From: Nematostella vectensis
Taxonomy: Eukaryota; Cnidaria; Anthozoa; Actiniaria; Edwardsiidae
Direction of reading: 5' to 3'
Assembly (NCBI RefSeq): GCF_932526225.1
Contig: NC_064043.1
Location: 9,405,821 to 9,469,820 of the forward strand
DNA length: 64,000 nucleotides
The translations under genes and the position numbers were made by a program. The notes beneath the pieces were generated by a model. The model made no database searches and was not told the origin of the DNA. It saw only the letters and a program-made list of their open reading frames with translations. Below are positions 23,401-34,084 of the stretch, piece by piece (position 1 is the first letter of the stretch; each line of letters starts with the position of its first letter).

Positions 23401-26400
23401 GGCTCCCAAAGGTCTCTTTACCTTTCACAGCCGAAGGAAGAAACAAAACCAACTGGCTGTCTCTTGGCCGCCACAGCTTAGCCTTCAGTCAGTCTTACAG
23501 TAATGTGTTTTTGTTCTCTCAAGCCATTATCAAGTCCTCACTAGGGAGATCTCAATAAAACCTTTAATCTCTTCACATTTATCCCAAGGAGGAAAAATAT
23601 ATGATTTTTTGCGACATCAAAGTTCGCAGTCTTTATTTTTGTCGCGAGTCTTTAAGTTTCATTGTGATTTTGCTTTGGTTTACATTGATTCAATAATACT
23701 TGCCAATGTATTCAACGTAGACTTACCCTGTACATGGTCCATCGCACGGATCTGTTGCTGCAACCACAATTAGTTTTTATATTTTATTTTCGATTTGTTT
23801 GTTTGGGGGTATGTCCTGCATGAGTCCTTGACGGTTCATGTATCACCCCGTTGGGCATCTATGTTGTCTAATAAAGCTAAAAGGCAGAAATCTCAGGTGC
23901 TCAAAAACTTGAATGGTTGATGTTGTTATTATCTACAAAAAGGTAGTGTTTGACATTTAATTGGTCTCTCCAGGGGTTGATCGCTTGGACAAAGAACTCA
24001 CTATCGGACAAATGCAAGGTAAAATTCAATTCTTTTATCTTAATTAAGACAGTTCATGCAAAAAAAAATGCTTTGAGTTCATATGCAAGCGCGAATGACC
24101 ATTAAGTAAGCTGAAAGCTGTCTGTTTAGCAAAGACAAGCTTTCCATATCGCAAGCACAAGCTTTCTATTTTTTTCTACCACGAGACGCCAAGCTCATTA
24201 TGTTTTCCTTTGAACCATCACACTTCTGTTTTGTTAGTCACCTAAGATTACAAAAACACCATCTAAAATTGTCAGTGAGAGATTATATTAGATACATTTT
24301 TTAAGCTTTTGGGACCAAGGGTGTCATGGTTAAAACGTTTGGATTTCAACTAAAAAAAACCTTTCTTCCCGTGCCGCTGGCTCTGTTCAGTTGGATCTTT
24401 TTTTCTTCAGGAAAGTTCCAGATGATTTTGTTGCCTCAGTGTGGGCACTGTGTCCATGAGGATGCTCCTGACAAGGTACCTAATCATGTCAACCTCGGCA
24501 CCAACGATAGAGTAGCGCAGAATGTGGTTCGATGTACTCTATGATGGTGCTCAAACCATGGAGATGTTCAAACACATTCGGTTTTTTGAAAAAAAAAAAA
24601 AAAAACACCTCTCCCACGCAGTGAAGTGACGTGCATTATAGTACCAATAAGGTACCAACCCTCGTTGCTTTGCAAATCCTATCCTCTGCCATGCTTTGCC
24701 TACTCTGCTCTACCCTCATTGCTTTATTCTCTACCCTCATTGCTTGTATGCTCTACCCTAGTCTGCTCTACCCTCATTGCTTGTATGCTCTACCCTCCTT
24801 GCTTGTATACTCTACCCTCATTGCTTGTATGCTCTACCCTACTCTGCTCTACCCTCATTGCTTGTATGCTCTACCCTACTCTGCTCTACCCTCCTTGCTT
24901 GTATACTCTACCCTCCTTGCTTGTATACTCTACCCTCCTTGCTTGTATACTCTACCCTCCTTGCTTGTATGCTCTACCCTCCTTGCTTGTATGCTCTACC
25001 CTCATTGCTTGTATGCTCTACCCTACTCTGCTCTACCCTCCTTGCTTGTATACTCTACCCTCCTTGCTTGTATACTCTACCCTCCTTGCTTGTATACTCT
25101 ACCCTCCTTGCTTGTATGCTCTACCCCCCTTGCTTGTATGCTCTACCCTCATTGCTTGTATGCTCTACCCTCCTTGCTTGTATGCTCTACCCTACTCTGC
25201 TCTACCCTCCTTGCTTGTATGCTCTACCCTCATTGCTTGTATGCTCTACCCTCATTGCTTGTATACTCTACCCTCATTGCTTGTATGCTCTACCCTCCTT
25301 GCTTGTATGCTCTACCCTCATTGCTTGTATGCTCTACCCTACTCTGCTCTACCCTCATTGCTTGTATGCTCTACCCTACTCTGCTCTACCCTCATTGCTT
25401 GTATACTCTACCCCCATTGCTTGTATACTCTACCCTCCTTGCTTGTATGCTCTACCCTCCTTGCTTGTATGCTCTACCCTCATTGCTTGTATGCTCTACC
25501 CTACTCTGCTCTACCCTCCTTGCTTGTATACTCTACCCTCATTGCTTGTATGCTCTACCCTCCTAGCTTGTATGCTCTACCCTACTCTGCTCTACCCTCC
25601 TTGCTTGTATGCTCTACCCTCATTGCTTGTATGCTCTACCCTCATTGCTTGTATACTCTACCCTCATTGCTTGTATGCTCTAACCTCCTTGCTTGTATGC
25701 TCTACCCTCATTGCTTGTATGCTCTACCCTACTCTGCTCTACCCTCATTGCTTGTATGCTCTACCCTACTCTGCTCTACCCTCATTGCTTGTATACTCTA
25801 CCCCCATTGCTTGTATACTCTACCCTCCTTGCTTGTATGCTCTACCCTCCTTGCTTGTATGCTCTACCCTCATTGCTTGTATGCTCTACCCTACTCTGCT
25901 CTACCCTCCTTGCTTGTATACTCTACCCTCCTTGCTTGTATACTCTAGCCTCCTTGCTTGTATGCTCTACCCTCCTTGCTTGTATGCTCTACCCTCATTG
26001 CTTGTATGCTCTACCCTCCTTGCTTGTATACTCTACCCTCCTTGCTTGTATACTCTACCCTCATAGCTTGTATACTCTACCCTCCTTGCTTGTATGCTCT
26101 ACCCTCCTTGCTTGTATGCTCTACCCTCCTTGCTTGTATACTCTACCCTCCTTGCTTGTATGCTCTACCCTACTCTGCTCTACCCTCATTGCTTGTATAC
26201 TCTACCCTCCTTGCTTGTATACTCTACCCTCCTTGCTTGTATGCTCTACCCTCCTTGCTTGTATGCTCTACCCTCATTGCTTGTATGCTCTACCCTACTC
26301 TGCTCTACCCTCCTTGCTTGTATACTCTACCCTCCTTGCTTGTATACTCTACCCTCCTTGCTTGTATGCTCTACCCCCCTTGCTTGTATGCTCTACCCTC

Positions 26401-29400
26401 ATTGCTTGTATGCTCTACCCTCCTTGCTTGTATACTCTACCCTCCTTGCTTGTATGCTCTACCCTCCTTGCTTGTATGCTCTACCCTACTCTGCTCTACC
26501 CTCCTTGCTTGTATGCTCTACCCTCATTGCTTGTATGCTCTACCCTCATTGCTTGTATACTCTACCCTCATTGCTTGTATGCTCTACCCTCCTTGCTTGT
26601 ATGCTCTACCCTCATTGCTTGTATGCTCTACCCTACTCTGCTCTACCCTCATTGCTTGTATGCTCTACCCTACTCTGCTCTACCCTCATTGCTTGTATAC
26701 TCTACCCTCATTGCTTGTATACTCTACCCTCCTTGCTTGTATGCTCTACCCTCCTTGCTTGTATGCTCTACCCTCATTGCTTGTATGCTCTACCCTACTC
26801 TGCTCTACCCTCCTTGCTTGTATACTCTACCCTCCTTGCTTGTATACTCTACCCTCCTTGCTTGTATGCTCTACCCTCCTTGCTTGTATGCTCTACCCTC
26901 ATTGCTTGTATGCTCTACCCTCATTGCTTGTATGCTCTACCCTCATTGCTTGTATGCTCTACCCTCCTTGCTTGTATGCTCTACCCTCATTGCTTGTATG
27001 CTCTACCCTACTCTGCTCTACCCTCATTGCTTGTATGCTCTACCCTACTCTGCTCTACCCTCATTGCTTGTATACTCTACCCTCATTGCTTGTATACTCT
27101 ACCCTCCTTGCTTGTATACTCTACCCTCCTTGCTTGTATACTCTACCCTCATTGCTTGTATACTCTACCCTCATTGCTTGTATGCTCTACCCTCCTTGCT
27201 TGTATGCTCTACCCTCATTGCTTGTATACTCTACCCTCATTGCTTGTATGCTCTACCCTACTCTGCTCTACCCTCCTTGCTTGTATGCTCTACCCTCATT
27301 GCTTGTATGCTCTACCCTCATTGCTTGTATACTCTACCCTCATTGCTTGTATGCTCTACCCTCCTTGCTTGTATGCTCTACCCTCATTGCTTGTATGCTC
27401 TACCCTACTCTGCTCTACCCTCATTGCTTGTATGCTCTACCCTACTCTGCTCTACCCTCATTGCTTGTATGCTCTACCCTCATTGCTTGTATACTCTACC
27501 CTCATTGCTTGTATGCTCTACCCTCATTGCTTGTATGCTCTACCCTACTCTGCTCTACCCTCATTGCTTGTATGCTCTACCCTACTCTGCTCTACCCTCA
27601 TTGCTTGTATACTCTACCCTCATTGCTTGTATACTCTACCCTCCTTGCTTGTATACTCTACCCTCCTTGCTTGTATACTCTACCCTCATTGCTTGTATAC
27701 TCTACCCTCATTGCTTGTATGCTCTACCCTCATTGCTTGTATACTCTACCCTCATTGCTTGTATACTCTACCCTCCTTGCTTGTATGCTCTACCCTCCTT
27801 GCTTGTATGCTCTACCCTCATTGCTTGTATACTCTACCCTCATTGCTTGTATGCTCTACCCTCATTGCTTGTATGCTCTACCCTACTCTGCTCTACCCTC
27901 ATTGCTTGTATGCTCTACCCTCATTGCTTGTATACTCTACCCTCCTTGCTTGTATACTCTACCCTCCTTGCTTGTATACTCTACCCTCATTGCTTGTATG
28001 CTCTACCCTCCTTGCTTGTATGCTCTACCCTCATTGCTTGTATACTCTACCCTCATTGCTTGTATGCTCTACCCTCATTGCTTGTATGCTCTACCCTACT
28101 CTGCTCTACCCTCATTGCTTGTATGCTCTACCCTCCTTGCTTGTATACTCTACCCTCATTGCTTGTATGCTCTACCCTCATTGCTTGTATGCTCTACCCT
28201 CCTTGCTTGTATACTCTACCCTCATTGCTTGTATACTCTACCCTCATTGCTTGTATACTCTACCCTCATTGCTTGTATGCTCTACCCTCATTGCTTGTAT
28301 GCTCTACCCTACTCTGCTCTACCCTCATTGCTTGTATGCTCTACCCTCATTGCTTGTATGCTCTACCCTCATTGCTTGTATGCTCTACCCTCCTTGCTTG
28401 TATACTCTACCCTCCTTGCTTGTATACTCTACCATTATTGCTTGTATGCTCTACCCTCATTGCTTGTATGCTCTACCCTCCTTGCTTGTATGCTCTACCC
28501 TCATTGCTTGTATACTCTACCCTCCTTGCTTGTATACTCTACCCTCATTGCTTGTATGCTCTACCCTCATTGCTTGTATGCTCTACCCTCATTGCTTGTA
28601 TGCTCTACCCTCATGTATGCCCTACCCTCATTGCTTGTATGCTCTACCCTCATTGCTTGTATGCTCTACCCTCATTGCTTGTATACTCTACCCTCATTGT
28701 TTGTATGCTCTACCCTCATTGCTTGTATACTCTACCCTCCTTGCTTGTATACTCTACCCTCATTGCTTGTATGCTCTACCCTCCTTGCTTGTATGCTCTA
28801 CCCTCATTGCTTGTATACTCTACCCTCATTGCTTGTATGCTCTACCCTCATGTATGCCCTACCCTCATTGCTTGTATGCTCTACCCTCATTGCTTGTATG
28901 CTCTACCCTCATTGCTTGTATACTCTACCCTCATTGTTTGTATGCTCTACCCTCATTGCTTGTATACTCTACCCTCCTTGCTTGTATACTCTACCCTCAT
29001 TGCTTGTATGCTCTACCCTCCTTTGCTTGTATGCTCTACCCTCATTGCTTGTATACTCTACCCTCATTGCTTGTATGCTCTACCCTCCTTGCTTGTATGC
29101 TCTACCCTCCTTGCTTGTATGCTCTACCCTCATTGGTTGTATGCTCTACCCTCATTGCTTGTATGCTCTACCCTACTCTGCTCTACCCTCATTGCTTGTA
29201 TGCTCTACCCTCATTGCTTTGCCCATTTTATCCTCTTCCGTGGTTACTTTGCCTACCCTTCCCTCCCTTTTCTACCCCGTCATCTTGTTGTCTTCCCTGT
29301 GCTCTGCATGCTGTCATCTCCCACAATGATCTTGTAATGGCTGTTTTTCTATTTGCCAGGTCGCTGAGGTTATTGTAACGTTTCTGTTGCGCTATAAACT

Positions 29401-29596
29401 GACTGAAGCCAAGGGGGATTTCGTCAGGTAAACAACTGAATTATTGAGTTGATTCGACATTCTTGAGAACCACCTCAAGAAAACAGTAAACTGCCATTTC
29501 TCTTGCTTTGTTTGCAGCCGAAGTATGTGATGATATTCTGGTACGCCGTCTTATATTTGTTTGTTTTTTCTTTCCAGACCGATTCCTGCATGCTAG
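17446..29596 (+). CDS. PPME1: PPME1, protein phosphatase 2A methylesterase, about 422 aa
   Basis: Serine esterase of the alpha/beta-hydrolase fold that removes the C-terminal methyl ester of the PP2A catalytic subunit. Exons: 17446-17522, 17758-17920, 17977-18002 (tentative 26-nt exon), 19413-19497, 20290-20347, 20826-20877, 21116-21184, 21459-21544, 22043-22133, 22236-22301, 22543-22717, 23084-23141, 23236-23301, 23974-24018, 24411-24475, 29360-29427, 29578-29596. Signature blocks in human order: MKKSLGIPPLPSRLPGRG, LLLLLHGGGHSALSWAVFT (oxyanion loop), nucleophile GHSMGGAIAVH (Ser codon split over two exons), LIDVVEGTALDALSSMQNFL, IEWSVRSGQIHNVQSARVSM, an acidic disordered insert, WKWRIDLSGTEQYWKGWF, LLLAGVDRLDKELTIGQMQG, and catalytic His in PQCGHCVHEDAPDKVAE. 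It ends in IPAC. The 26-nt exon is proposed only because the 19413 exon needs two bases from upstream; its residues (VSYITSQH plus R) are not conserved. Confidence 0.93.
17977..19232. repeat. Dispersed GGTACC-AAGCTCA repeat with an inverted foldback pair
   Basis: A motif containing ACAACACAGGTACCYCAAGC, CTCAYTGTGTGTAT and ATTATAGTGGTTCA occurs at about 17995-18055 and 18540-18600, and in inverted orientation at 19170-19232. The 18540-18652 and 19143-19232 blocks form long inverted arms (also GTCATG / TTTACAGTAAACATAT). A second inverted pair lies inside (GACAAACAAACTC near 18707, and its complement near 18770). Fragments recur near 49390 and 51250. The first copy overlaps the proposed PPME1 26-nt exon. 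Confidence 0.65.
19485..19663 (+). repeat. Tandem repeat copying a PPME1 exon end and splice donor
   Basis: The exon ends GTATTCACT and its donor is GTAAGTTCA. This junction is repeated about six times at roughly 37-bp intervals: GTAGTCACTGTAAGTTCA, GTGGTCACTGTAAGCTCA, GTATTCACTGTAAGCTTA, GTAGTCACTGTAAGTTCA, then a decayed GTATTCACTAAAAGTCTA. Five copies including the real one keep CACT|GTAAG. Confidence 0.9.
19671..20135. mobile_element. MITE with CCTTATTACACTTAATTTTCG termini
   Basis: Left end CCTTATTACACTTAATTTTC and right end GAAAATTAAGTGTTAATAAG are inverted partners. The interior contains repeats of TCGCGAAAA and AATAAAGTG. About 465 bp, no coding capacity. It lies in a PPME1 intron directly after the donor repeat. 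Confidence 0.75.
20607..20762. mobile_element. Short MITE with CAGGGGTGG termini
   Basis: CAGGGGTGGATCTAGG at the left and CCACCCCTG at the right, with a poly-G tract inside. It resembles the widespread CAGTGGCGGATCC-type ends also seen at 40113-40319. In a PPME1 intron. Confidence 0.55.
23346..23412 (+). repeat. Small direct duplication in a PPME1 intron
   Basis: TCTCAAACAGCAGACTTTGC plus AAAGG occurs twice in tandem, followed by a partial copy (TCCCAAAGG). Confidence 0.75.
24700..29220 (+). repeat. 4.5-kb pyrimidine-rich minisatellite (22-bp and 13-bp units) in a PPME1 intron
   Basis: Main unit GCTCTACCCTCMTTGCTTGTAT (22 bp, shown here in IUPAC form and split as GCTCTACCCTC / MTTGCTTGTAT), with G or A at its first base. 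It is interspersed with a 13-bp unit GCTCTACCCTACT. No forward-strand stop codon occurs in any frame of the unit, and both lengths are 1 modulo 3, so all three forward frames stay open for kilobases. The resulting LLVCSTLIACMLYP-type protein is an artefact. Rare variants show higher-order repetition: CTACCCCCATTGC at about 25410 and 25798, CTACCCCCCTTGC at about 25122 and 26371, and CTCATGTATGCCC at about 28611 and 28849. It lies between the exon ending 24475 and the exon starting 29360. Confidence 0.97.
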
Positions 29597-30490
29597 CCTT
29601 GTAAAACCAGAGCTTTTAATACTTAAAAGTATTCCACCTTTCTTCCATGAGAGATCCGCGCATGCATTGTCACCCCAAACACAAAACAAATACAAGAGAT
29701 ATATTTAGCTTGTGCAAAATTGTTCCCACAACATACGAGTCCCAAGCTAGTAAAAATCCTTATCAGATTGATCTACTCCTTTGACCACAAGAAGAGCTTG
29801 AAGTGTGTACTGCTGGACCAAGTCCAAGAAAGTCTACTTCCATCCTAGTTTGACAATGTACTCTAATGTAGTTTATCAAGCAATTTTACCTTGTTGTAAA
29901 TGCAAAAAAATACAATATAGTATCCTGCCCGACATATTCATTGCTCTCCGTTTCTTTTAATACCTAGCTTCTTATCGTATACTTTTTTTTAAACATTGAG
30001 TTACAATTTGAATGGATCATTCTAAAGAAAACCAATTCAAGGGTTGCATCAGATGTAGGCTTCGTTGTTTAAGCCTGCGTAGCAAACGCAAGAGTTGGAA
30101 AAAAGGTTCTATCGCGTGCGCCTTGGAGGCGTTCCACGCTCGCTGAGCTCATTTACCCTTTGCGCTTGCTACGCTGGCTATCCTTGTTTTCGCTAGCCTA
30201 CAGTAAATTACTCTCTACTGAAGGTCGCAGCATCGATGTGCAATCCCGACGGTGTTCGCATGCTCGCAGACCTAGTGATATTTGCGTGAGGTCCCTCACG
30301 TTCCTTCCGGCTGGTGACGCTGACCCCGCGAGCATGATCTGTTCCGTTCCATTCGTTTCTCTTTCCAATAAGGCAAAAATTGAACTACATTGTTATTGTG
30401 TTTGGAATATGATACTCTTGTCCCAGTTTCTTGGTGTAGGTAGCTGCTAGGCTGGTGTCGCTCCGTGTCGCTGTACCTCGAGCTTTCGCA
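29597..30490. other. Intergenic region between convergent PPME1 and PAN/EGF/D8C genes
   Basis: No gene recognised. It holds the 3' flanks of both genes and a small inverted-repeat element at 30072-30179. Confidence 0.7.
30072..30179. mobile_element. Small MITE with AGCCTGCGTAGCAAACGCA termini
   Basis: The left end AGCCTGCGTAGCAAACGCA pairs with the right end TGCGCTTGCTACGCTGGCT in inverted orientation. 108 bp, GC-rich, non-coding. Confidence 0.7.
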
Positions 30491-33400
30491 TTATGCATCC
30501 GCGCCACAATAGCGACTACACGGCACAGTAGGGACAAGCTCGTACACATAAAATTCTCCGCAATTGCGTACTCGAATATCGACGGTCGCACCAAAACACG
30601 GGTTTCCCGCCCAGGAGAAACACACCGTTCTAGTGACGTCACCATCGCGCATGCTCGGATGGGTCCCCTTCATCCAGCCTGGTCTGCGTGTCCCACATGT
30701 GGTAGGATTGAGAGACGACTCGGATAACCGCGTACCAGCCGGTCCAACGAAGCGATACCACCTCTTGGGGATTTGGTCATCGCAGGCCGCGCCCCCTTGT
30801 TTGTCCACGTGACGTGTTGCGTCAGTAAGGTTCGTGTAGTTCTGACACTCGGGCGCTACGGATGAATATAAAGAAGGATAAATATACAGAGGAATCGTCA
30901 ATCAAAATTTACTGGGCTTGCACACCATCGGTGAGGTCCGTGGGGGTTTTCTAGATTTGCAGGGCCTTAGACAGTGCTGAATAGCGCATGCGCGTGCTCT
31001 GGCGAAAACAAGCACAATCGTAGTGTTGAATCGTTCGAGTAAAGGTACGAAAGGCTGACTTCAATTGCTATTTTGACTAACTGTACAGCACTAAAACCAT
31101 ACTGTACAAAAGATGACAGATTCGTGTGATGGGGGAGTCATAAAGAAAATTATAGCCTTATGTTTGGTCTAGTTTTCTTAGCATTCGCCAAAATGTGACA
31201 GTTCGCCGGTAGAATGCCGCCATTTCAAAACAAAAAGGCTGATTTAACCGCGCGGTACTGGAACTAGTCTTGCGTTTTTCAGCACTGTTGGGGCCGTACA
31301 GGTCTCGAAATATTGGGGAGCACAAAAAAGCAACATTACGAAAGTGGGGGTCCACCTAAATCGATTCGGTAGTCCACTTGTCATGTAAAACATCAACTTG
31401 GACTGATCACATATACGCAGAATGGAGTGGTTTGCAACTACAGTTTTTCAGAATTTGTACCAAACCCCAAACTGCGATTTCATTTGCACGTTCATGGCGC
31501 CTCTCCGATTAATAATATCTAATATTTGATTATTAATTTTCAAACTAAAGCATCTGTGATTAATTCGCCGCAGATCAAATTGATCGCTTTGAGGGACGCC
31601 GTAAAATTTGCAAAGGCTAGAAAGGAACTAAATTAGTTTTTTTGTATGAATCTTTAAATATGATTTAGCGGGTAGTCCGGAAAGGAGTTATACACCTTTT
31701 GCTCTCTTAAATAGGTGAGAGATCACAAAAAAACAAATGCTCTCACTTATAAGATATCCGAAGGCGGAACTCATTATCCCATTAAGCAGCAGAAACTCAT
31801 ATTCATTTAGGCCTCGTACTCTCTAGCCGAATGAAGTTTATTAAACATAAACAAATCTAGAGGTTGTTTAACCCATTGACTGCTGGCTATTTTTGAGCTG
31901 AATTTACAAAAAAAAACAGACTGAAAACAGATACCTCCCCCCCTATTCTAAGTTTTATACAGCCCGTCAAAGTCAAACACAGCTGCACCTAGTCAGCGGT
32001 ATCCAAGCTTTCCAACAGTACTTTCCGGTCCCCACTTTAAATCCCTCGTCGTTGTGCTGAAGCCAGCACAAGTTGCTGTTTGCTTGTATTTTTCATAAAA
32101 AATACAGCTATGAGCATATTAGGAGAGTGTCTCAGGACATCATGAAGTCTTTTGGGGCATAACTGAGTGCTTTGCTTATGGATATTTGCAAGCAAAGGTG
32201 GATTCATGATGATTTTTTCTTGTTTGGCTTTGCCTGGATGAGAAAATAATTTTCTAATGAATCACCACAGCTCTCCTAAATGCTGTCTTTTCTGAAACCA
32301 AATTGATTCCAAAATTGTTTACACTGCTATTCTGGGTCTGTATGACCTGGAATTGATTTGTTTGGCTTCGGGGTGAAAAGACTACGTAGCTACGTAAACG
32401 GTTGTAACGCAATGTTCGTCGTGTCGCCGCATTCATTTAACGTGACTGTTACAACTAAACAGGGGTAGCGACATGAATTGGACAGGGCGCGAGCCTTAAC
32501 TCAAATGAAGTCTTTACCCTATTGTAAATTTCGGTACCAAAATCAAATCCTTCAAGAAATCTCCATTAACAATAACACTTGGGCGAATTTACAACTTAAT
32601 GGATACGACGAGCATATGTGAGGTAGTCCCCCAAGGGTCTATTCCAGGTGTGGGTCGTTTTATTTATACCTCGTTATGATTGCCAGTCAGTACTTACCGA
32701 GTTCACATATGTCCCCGGTGTACCCAACTGCGCACACGCACGTGAAGGCATCATCCCCCTGGTAGGCGCATGTGCCATTGTTAAGGCAGGGATTACTAAG
32801 GCAATCGACCCTCTCTGAAACAAAATTTCCATCTTATCTTAGATAACTCGCCCTAGCTCGCAGTGGTACTCAATTTTCCTTCATTAGAGCGGACCTTCCA
32901 GTCCAGTGGGGTGGTTCTTCCGAAACCCCCCTTGGCTACGGGCCTGCACTGGGTGGAAAAAAAAATCATTTTTTTCTTGAACATAATGCTTGATTAACAT
33001 ACCTAGCTATTTTATTAGAAAATAAAAAAGATTTGGTAGTTCTACTAATGGTGAAGAGAATGATTCTGCGATCTGCATAAAAAACGCATGCGGGGGAGGC
33101 TACCCTTACAATACACAAGAGCAAACTCCACTTTTTCAATCGCTTCGTCTACCTTAGCGCCTCGCGTAGTTGCGTGGTTCTATTTCTTTTTTGAAAACCA
33201 CCGTGCGAGAAATGCTGCGGATTTTGAATGTCTCGGGTAAATGGTAAAAAAATTGAGCCCATAGGTAAAGCCGTCACCTGCAGTGGTCATGTTGCAGTAA
33301 ACTTCCACAGGGCTCCCAAACTCCCAGATCCAGTAGCGACCGCTGACCGCATGCTCGAAGTCTTTGATCTCACGGCACGACAGAGCGGGAAGCTGGAGCG

Positions 33401-34084
33401 AGGACCCTATGGGAACTGAAGTGAAAATTTGGCATTTTTATCATTTATGGCTTCAATGCATTAATTTTATAGCATGTGTTACGTACTGCGCACAGTGTTG
33501 CCAAAGTACACAGATTCAGCATTTCCGATCACGTGTTGCTCACGTGCTTCCATTGTTCTGTTATTCAGCTCACAAATGGCACTAGTGTAAAGGTAATTGA
33601 AGCTTTGACAGGGCTGCTCTCTCTGACATGCGTAGAAACACTCAAATAGATCGCCTTCATGGAACGATTTGTAGAGGTGGCCTGTCAATTTCAGCCCCAT
33701 GATTGACTCACTACATCCGTGAGTGACAGGTGGGAGGAACACCGGGAAGACAAGCCAGGTAGCAAGAGATAACTATAAGAAAAAAACACTTAGACGCCAT
33801 TACATACGTAATTCAAAGGACAAGCAGGTATATATAAATCTATAAATCCGCAAGAGGATTTACGACTTAGAGGAAAAAAGTCCCTATCACGAATTTTACA
33901 GGGTTTGGCCCCACACCCCCCAAACACACACACACACCACAAACATAAATTATAATATCATAACTAAGAATTAAGGTAAAAGCCGTTCAGAGAATTCGTC
34001 TTACATGAAAAAATCAAGATATGCCAAAACACAATCCAAAGTCAAACAATAAATCAAATATGAAATTAACGACTAACTCACCAT
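30491..34084 (-). CDS. Secreted PAN / fibrinogen-like fragment / EGF / D8C protein, 302 aa
   Basis: Predicted extracellular protein. Exons (complement): 34084-34082 (ATG only, then GTGAGT), 33772-33487, 33415-33278, 32814-32698, 30855-30491; phases agree. Residues 1-18 are a signal peptide (MLSLATWLVFPVFLPPVTHG region). PAN/apple domain about 20-95 (CSESIMGLKLTG, CFYACQREQPCQSFNY, CELNNRT). Residues about 97-142 match the N-terminal part of a fibrinogen-like domain (SCREIKDF, SGRYWIW, SPVEVYCNMTTA), with no C-terminal half. One EGF-like domain about 143-181 (CLSNPCLNNGTCAY, CVCAVGYTGDIC). Last, a D8C domain as in OIT3, uromodulin and GP2 (CQNYTNLTDATRHVD, CDDQIPKRWYRFVG, CGTRRPGWMKGTHP, IRVRNCGEFYVYEL), then the stop. 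The one-codon first exon is inferred from frame, the adjoining donor and the signal peptide it creates. Function is unknown; ligand recognition or mucosal secretion is a guess. Intron 4 is about 1.8 kb. Confidence 0.85.

Noticed and set aside
24626..29378. Very long forward open frames (up to about 1,200 codons) with LLVCSTLIACMLYP repeats
   Set aside because: They exist because a 22-bp repeat unit lacks stops and shifts frame by one base per unit. All three frames are open, and the tract lies inside a PPME1 intron with proper splice sites on both sides.
30984..30993. GCGCATGCGC palindrome, an NRF1-like promoter motif
   Set aside because: Lies inside a long intron of the PAN/EGF/D8C gene with no start exon or CpG-rich context nearby; likely chance.
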